From Epiperipatus broadwayi (taxonomy: Eukaryota; Onychophora; Udeonychophora; Euonychophora; Peripatidae): 64,000 nt of DNA. The notes under the pieces were generated by a model. That model saw nothing but the letters and a program-made list of their open reading frames with translations. It was not told the origin of the DNA and did no database searches. Below, in pieces: positions 60,223-64,000 of the stretch; the stretch's first letter is position 1; each line of letters begins with the position of its first letter. The position numbers and the translations under genes are program-made. The stretch lies in NCBI GenBank assembly GCA_028023455.1, contig JAQFVV010000049.1, positions 5,982,855 through 6,046,854 of the forward strand, read 5' to 3'.

Positions 60223-63200
60223 AATCTTAATAAGAAAGAATACGTTGGAAATTTTCTCATACCATCATTATTTTAATTGTTACTCTATGAGAGATTGTTG
60301 GTGAGATATTTTCCTTGCAATAATCTGATTTTTTTTTTTTTTAAATTGCTATATAAAACAAATATATGTATGGCCTGCACAAACGATATACAGTATTTAT
60401 TATAAAGAACGAATTGAACACACAATCTTCTAAAAAGGAAATACATTTAATTTTGTAAGTGAATATTAGATTATATTTTGATGAGAAGAAAGTTATTAGT
60501 CAGAATGTTGGTTTTACTGTTACTTTTAGGCCAAACAATGGTTTGTTTCATTCACCGATTGTCGAAAGAAAATAGCCATTCGTAACGGAATATGGTTCGA
60601 GGTTAGAAAATTCAATTCATAGCAATAATGCTAAGAAACAACATTTTATAGTAGACAGAATTGCACAGTTAAATATATGTATATATATTTTTTTGGTTTG
60701 GTTATAAATTGAAAATATTAAAAGTTTCTTATTGGAAGATCATTCCTCGCAAAAAACACGAATGCGTGTGTGTTTCACTTCCACTAATAAAGTTATAGGT
60801 GGTCATTTTTCGAAATAAAAAATATTTATAAGTTTAGATAGTAGAAGATAATATCTCACAAAAACCGTAAGTGCGTGCTAATAGACGTCTGTGACATTTC
60901 TAGTTAATAAAGTTATAGATCGTCTTTATTCCAAATAAATATTGGCGGACTAATGTGTATGTAGAAACGCACCGCCGGATTAATAAGTAACTATCATATA
61001 AATATTTGGGAAAGTTTTTCATTTTCCCCTCAAAAATTATGTTAAACAGGATATGTAATTTTCCCTCATTTTTGTATCGAAAATTTTGTTGTCAAATTAA
61101 GTTTACGTTTAAAAAGTGCATTACTTTATTAGAAGTCAATTAACACCCATCAATCCACCTATATATAGATACACACATTGCAGGTACACCCATTATACTT
61201 GAAATATTCGTTGTAAATTCATGTTATTAAAAATGTAATAACATTTTTCCGTACCCATATTCTAATATAGTCCCCCCCCCCTTTCTTTTTTGTAAAACTA
61301 TAATTATAATTTTAAAATAAATTTTAAAGTGGGGCACATCAAATGAACTAAGAGATTCATAAACTGAATACATTTTGCGAGCATAAAAGAAATGACATTC
61401 TTTTATATATGTTTAGAAGTAATTTATTTTCAGTTTTTATACCTGACATCCTTAAAAAAAAAAAAAATAGGAAATAAGATTTTTTTAAAAAAATAAAACG
61501 GATGACTTGTAATATGTTATTTCTTTATTTTTTCCCTCCCTCCGTCCTTCTTCAATGATTTATTTCTAATCAATGTGCATTATTAATTTTTTAGATGCGA
61601 ATAAACATTGGAGTTTAAAAATGTGAAAACATTTAAAAAAAAAAAAAAACTGATTTGACCTAATTATTATTTTTGAAGTATACCAAGTTCATTTTAAAAA
61701 TCGCTACGTATAATTTTTGAATTTGGAAAAAGAGATGCTTCCTTTTTCCTTTTTAATTATTCCGCTATGTCTTTCATTACGATATGAAATTATTACACAC
61801 AGGCTGCTCATACTACTGTCAAACTACTTTCTTCTATGACTCAGTCAAGAAGATAAAATACAGTTATAATTCAAAACAATCTGTTTTAAATTATCCTCTG
61901 TAAAAAGCGAATAAGCAAAAAGTTCACAAACTCTTGTCAGCTTCATATTAGTAACACAACTATAGCAATTAACTCTCATTTCTTCTATTTTAAACATTTC
62001 AATAACTGACCCATAATAGATGAAGGACTCAATATGTGACATCAGTTTCTAATACTATTTTTATTTAACAGCATTGCATGACAAAGTTAGAGAAACTCAA
62101 GATTTAAAAAAAAAAAAAATAGGATTATTATTTTGCAAAGGAGACAAAAATAAATATTTAAAAAGGTAGAAATAAATTAAATATACAAATAAAAAATTGT
62201 ATATACATATAGTCGATTACACAGAAAGATTAGATAAAGTAAAATTATTGTGAATCATTTATTAGTAAGGTGGGTGGTAAAAGATAAGATATTCCATCAT
62301 AATTGTATAACTTCATCAACTAAATTCTGTAAAACATTATATAGAAGATATACCCTTACAATATCTGATTTAATTTCATCATATACAGTAAGTTGAAGCA
62401 AAACTTATTGAATAAGAAGGGTGTCATATTTTGATGGGCTGTGACACTTTAGTTATTATCAGTAATATTTGAATAAGTGTTAATATAAAAATTAGTTTGA
62501 AATCATTATTTAATTATGATTAAAAAACGGTTTTCTATTCTAGTATAATATTCAGTAATCTTGAGTTATCAGATGCTAAAGCATTTAAATTTTCATTGCT
62601 GAACAGTTCCAAGGTTTTGCCTTTATCAATGAAAATTTACTAGCTATAACTTAATTTTAATATTCCCCTTAAATCTCTGTCATTTAAATTATTACCATTT
62701 AGTAATCACTTACTTAAACTTACTCCAGGTGGCATTAGAATAAAGAGTAGCTCTCGTTTTATCAGATATTTTTATAAACTAAAGAATAAAGTGAGTTCTT
62801 ATTTTTTTATTAGTAAAAGATAAAGCAATAATCCAATAAATGGTTGGGAGAAAGTTTTATGCTTAACCATGTTAATTACTAATTACTTAAGTTTGCTATA
62901 GATGAGACTGTAGTAGAGAAGTACTTTTATGTTATCCTACAGTTGCAGAAGCTAAAGAACTAAGTAATCTGTTATTGCTTCATTATTTTAATAGTTGTTT
63001 ATATACACATAGAAATGGTAAAAAGTATTTCTTCATATATATATAATTCATCATTAAATATTAAAATGTTAGAATAAACAAACTGTTGATGATGATCAAG
63101 TGTTAATTTTTGATCTTTGTCTAATAATTATTTTAACATTTATTTGGGCATAAAGTTAACTTTTAATATGTCAGTTTATTTCTTCTGATTGGTGATGTCC

Positions 63201-63488
63201 ACAGTTCCTAAATTGCTTACTTTTAATTTAATAAAATTTATTAATGAATAATATTTCTGCAGTGTAATCTTCACTAAGTCACTCTCATGCAAGATAGGGA
63301 CAGGTTTTTATAAAGGAATAGAAACCAATTTTGTGTGAGTGATATAGTGAAAAATTTACTACGAAAATAAGATTTATTTAGTGGATAATCTATAATCTAA
63401 CCATGATTGTCATACTTTCATTAAGTGGTTGTGTCAAAGTTGTAAGAACAGCACGTTTGATGCTTATCAATTAAATTATAGTAATTGG
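60223..63488. other. Unassigned stretch with slightly higher CG content at its start
   Basis: No gene was recognised. Between 60400 and 61100 CG-containing words are commoner than elsewhere, and a two-unit repeat lies at 60740-60945. A C-run (61270-61282) and several A/T homopolymers occur. Frames are below about 65 codons. Confidence 0.5.
60740..60945 (+). repeat. Degenerate two-unit tandem repeat, about 110 bp
   Basis: The words CTCGCAAAAAACACGAATGCGTGTG...CTAATAAAGTTATAGGTGGTCATTTTTCGAAATAAA (in pieces) are echoed by CTCACAAAAACCGTAAGTGCGTGC...TTAATAAAGTTATAGATCGTC...CAAATAAA. No function suggested. Confidence 0.6.
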
Positions 63489-63579
63489 CTATCTATCTAT
63501 CTATCTATCTATCCATCTATCTATCTATCTACTTGTATGTTTGTCTGTCTGTTTATCTATCTATCTATCTATCTATCTT

Positions 63580-63632
<53 letters not shown>
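63489..63632. repeat. (TCTA)n microsatellite
   Basis: About 144 bp of ATCT repeats, interrupted near 63530-63555 by a TGTTTGTCTGTCTG segment. Frames through it are periodic artefacts. Confidence 0.95.
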
Positions 63633-64000
63633 ACTGAACAATGATAAAGATATGTGTAGAGATTGTGATCTGGGTCAACTAATAGTTCACCATGAATGTG
63701 GATCTTGGAGATCATACACCTTTTTCACATCTCTTTGGTCATATGTTTATAATTACATTCCACCACATAGTATTAAAAGTGGATGAAAATCAGACCTTAC
63801 CTTGTGTGAGTGCGGTGTAGTAAAATTACATTATATAAATATTATTCATTGAATGAATAGTCTCTAAATTTAATGAATGACTAATAAAAATTGTTTATAG
63901 TCTTATTATATTGAAAATAAGAATTCATTAAGAAAAATGTAGAAATGACATTTCCGATGTTTAACCAAAAGAAAAAAAAACTTTATTAAATCATACAACC
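63633..64000. other. Unassigned right end
   Basis: Just after the microsatellite a plus-strand frame runs for about 45 codons (KDMCRDCDLGQLIVHHECGS...). No family was recognised, and the rest of the stretch is AT-rich. Confidence 0.4.

Noticed and set aside
63429-63786. Overlapping frames of 71 and 81 codons at the right end
   Set aside because: Mostly the TCTA array. The non-repetitive tail (KDMCRDCDLGQ...) is too short to assign, and no start, splice or partner exon could be argued.

Overview
The window reads as AT-rich, repeat-dominated DNA from a large animal genome. The evidence is RTE-type LINEs with an AP-endonuclease/reverse transcriptase ORF, Penelope-like elements (PLEs) with GIY-YIG endonucleases, tRNA-headed SINEs with target-site duplications (TSDs), two long-LTR retroelements, TA-flanked terminal-inverted-repeat (TIR) elements and long tetranucleotide arrays. 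The mixture fits a lophotrochozoan, possibly a cephalopod mollusc, but no host gene is recognisable enough to prove it. Nearly every legible coding stretch is a broken mobile element.

Layout. 0.3-7.2 kb: a small fold-back, then a head-to-head PLE fold-back (centre near 6388) whose left arm was split by an RTE LINE with an inverted 5' segment (1444-4719) and by a 968-bp TIR element (4990-5957). 7.9-9.4 kb: a decayed tandem array. 9.5-11 kb: a PLE tail and a large palindrome. 11.8-16.7 kb: a minus-strand LTR element with LTRs of about 2.1 kb and under 0.7 kb between them, sitting in a (GTAT)n tract. 17-21.3 kb: more palindromes and a SINE. 22.8-28.6 kb: two further PLE inverted structures, each with inserted sequence in one arm. 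29-36.4 kb: SINE, palindromic repeats and a 763-bp (GATA)/(GGTA) array. 37-38.4 kb: a broken, unidentified coding region ending in a CCHC-type zinc knuckle. 42-43.4 kb: palindrome, PLE endonuclease remnant and a tRNA-headed unit. 43.5-49.4 kb: a Gag-only LTR element with a tRNA-Pro-like primer site. 50-53 kb: SINE fragments and a short tandem duplication. 55.2-58.4 kb: a second, near full-length but dead RTE LINE. 58.7-59.3 kb: a palindrome of the tRNA-headed unit. 60-64 kb: a young-looking SINE with a 19-nt TSD, then mostly unassigned AT-rich sequence and a (TCTA) array.

The most distinctive theme is PLE biology. At least three loci hold PLE 3' ends arranged head to head as giant inverted repeats. 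A short hairpin of the form CTGANGA-A-stem-GAAA recurs near PLE ends, in the palindromes and in a tRNA-headed unit. It resembles a hammerhead ribozyme core, except that one extra A recurs before stem II. RTE LINEs, TIR elements and PLE tips then nest in these structures, giving a readable order of insertions.
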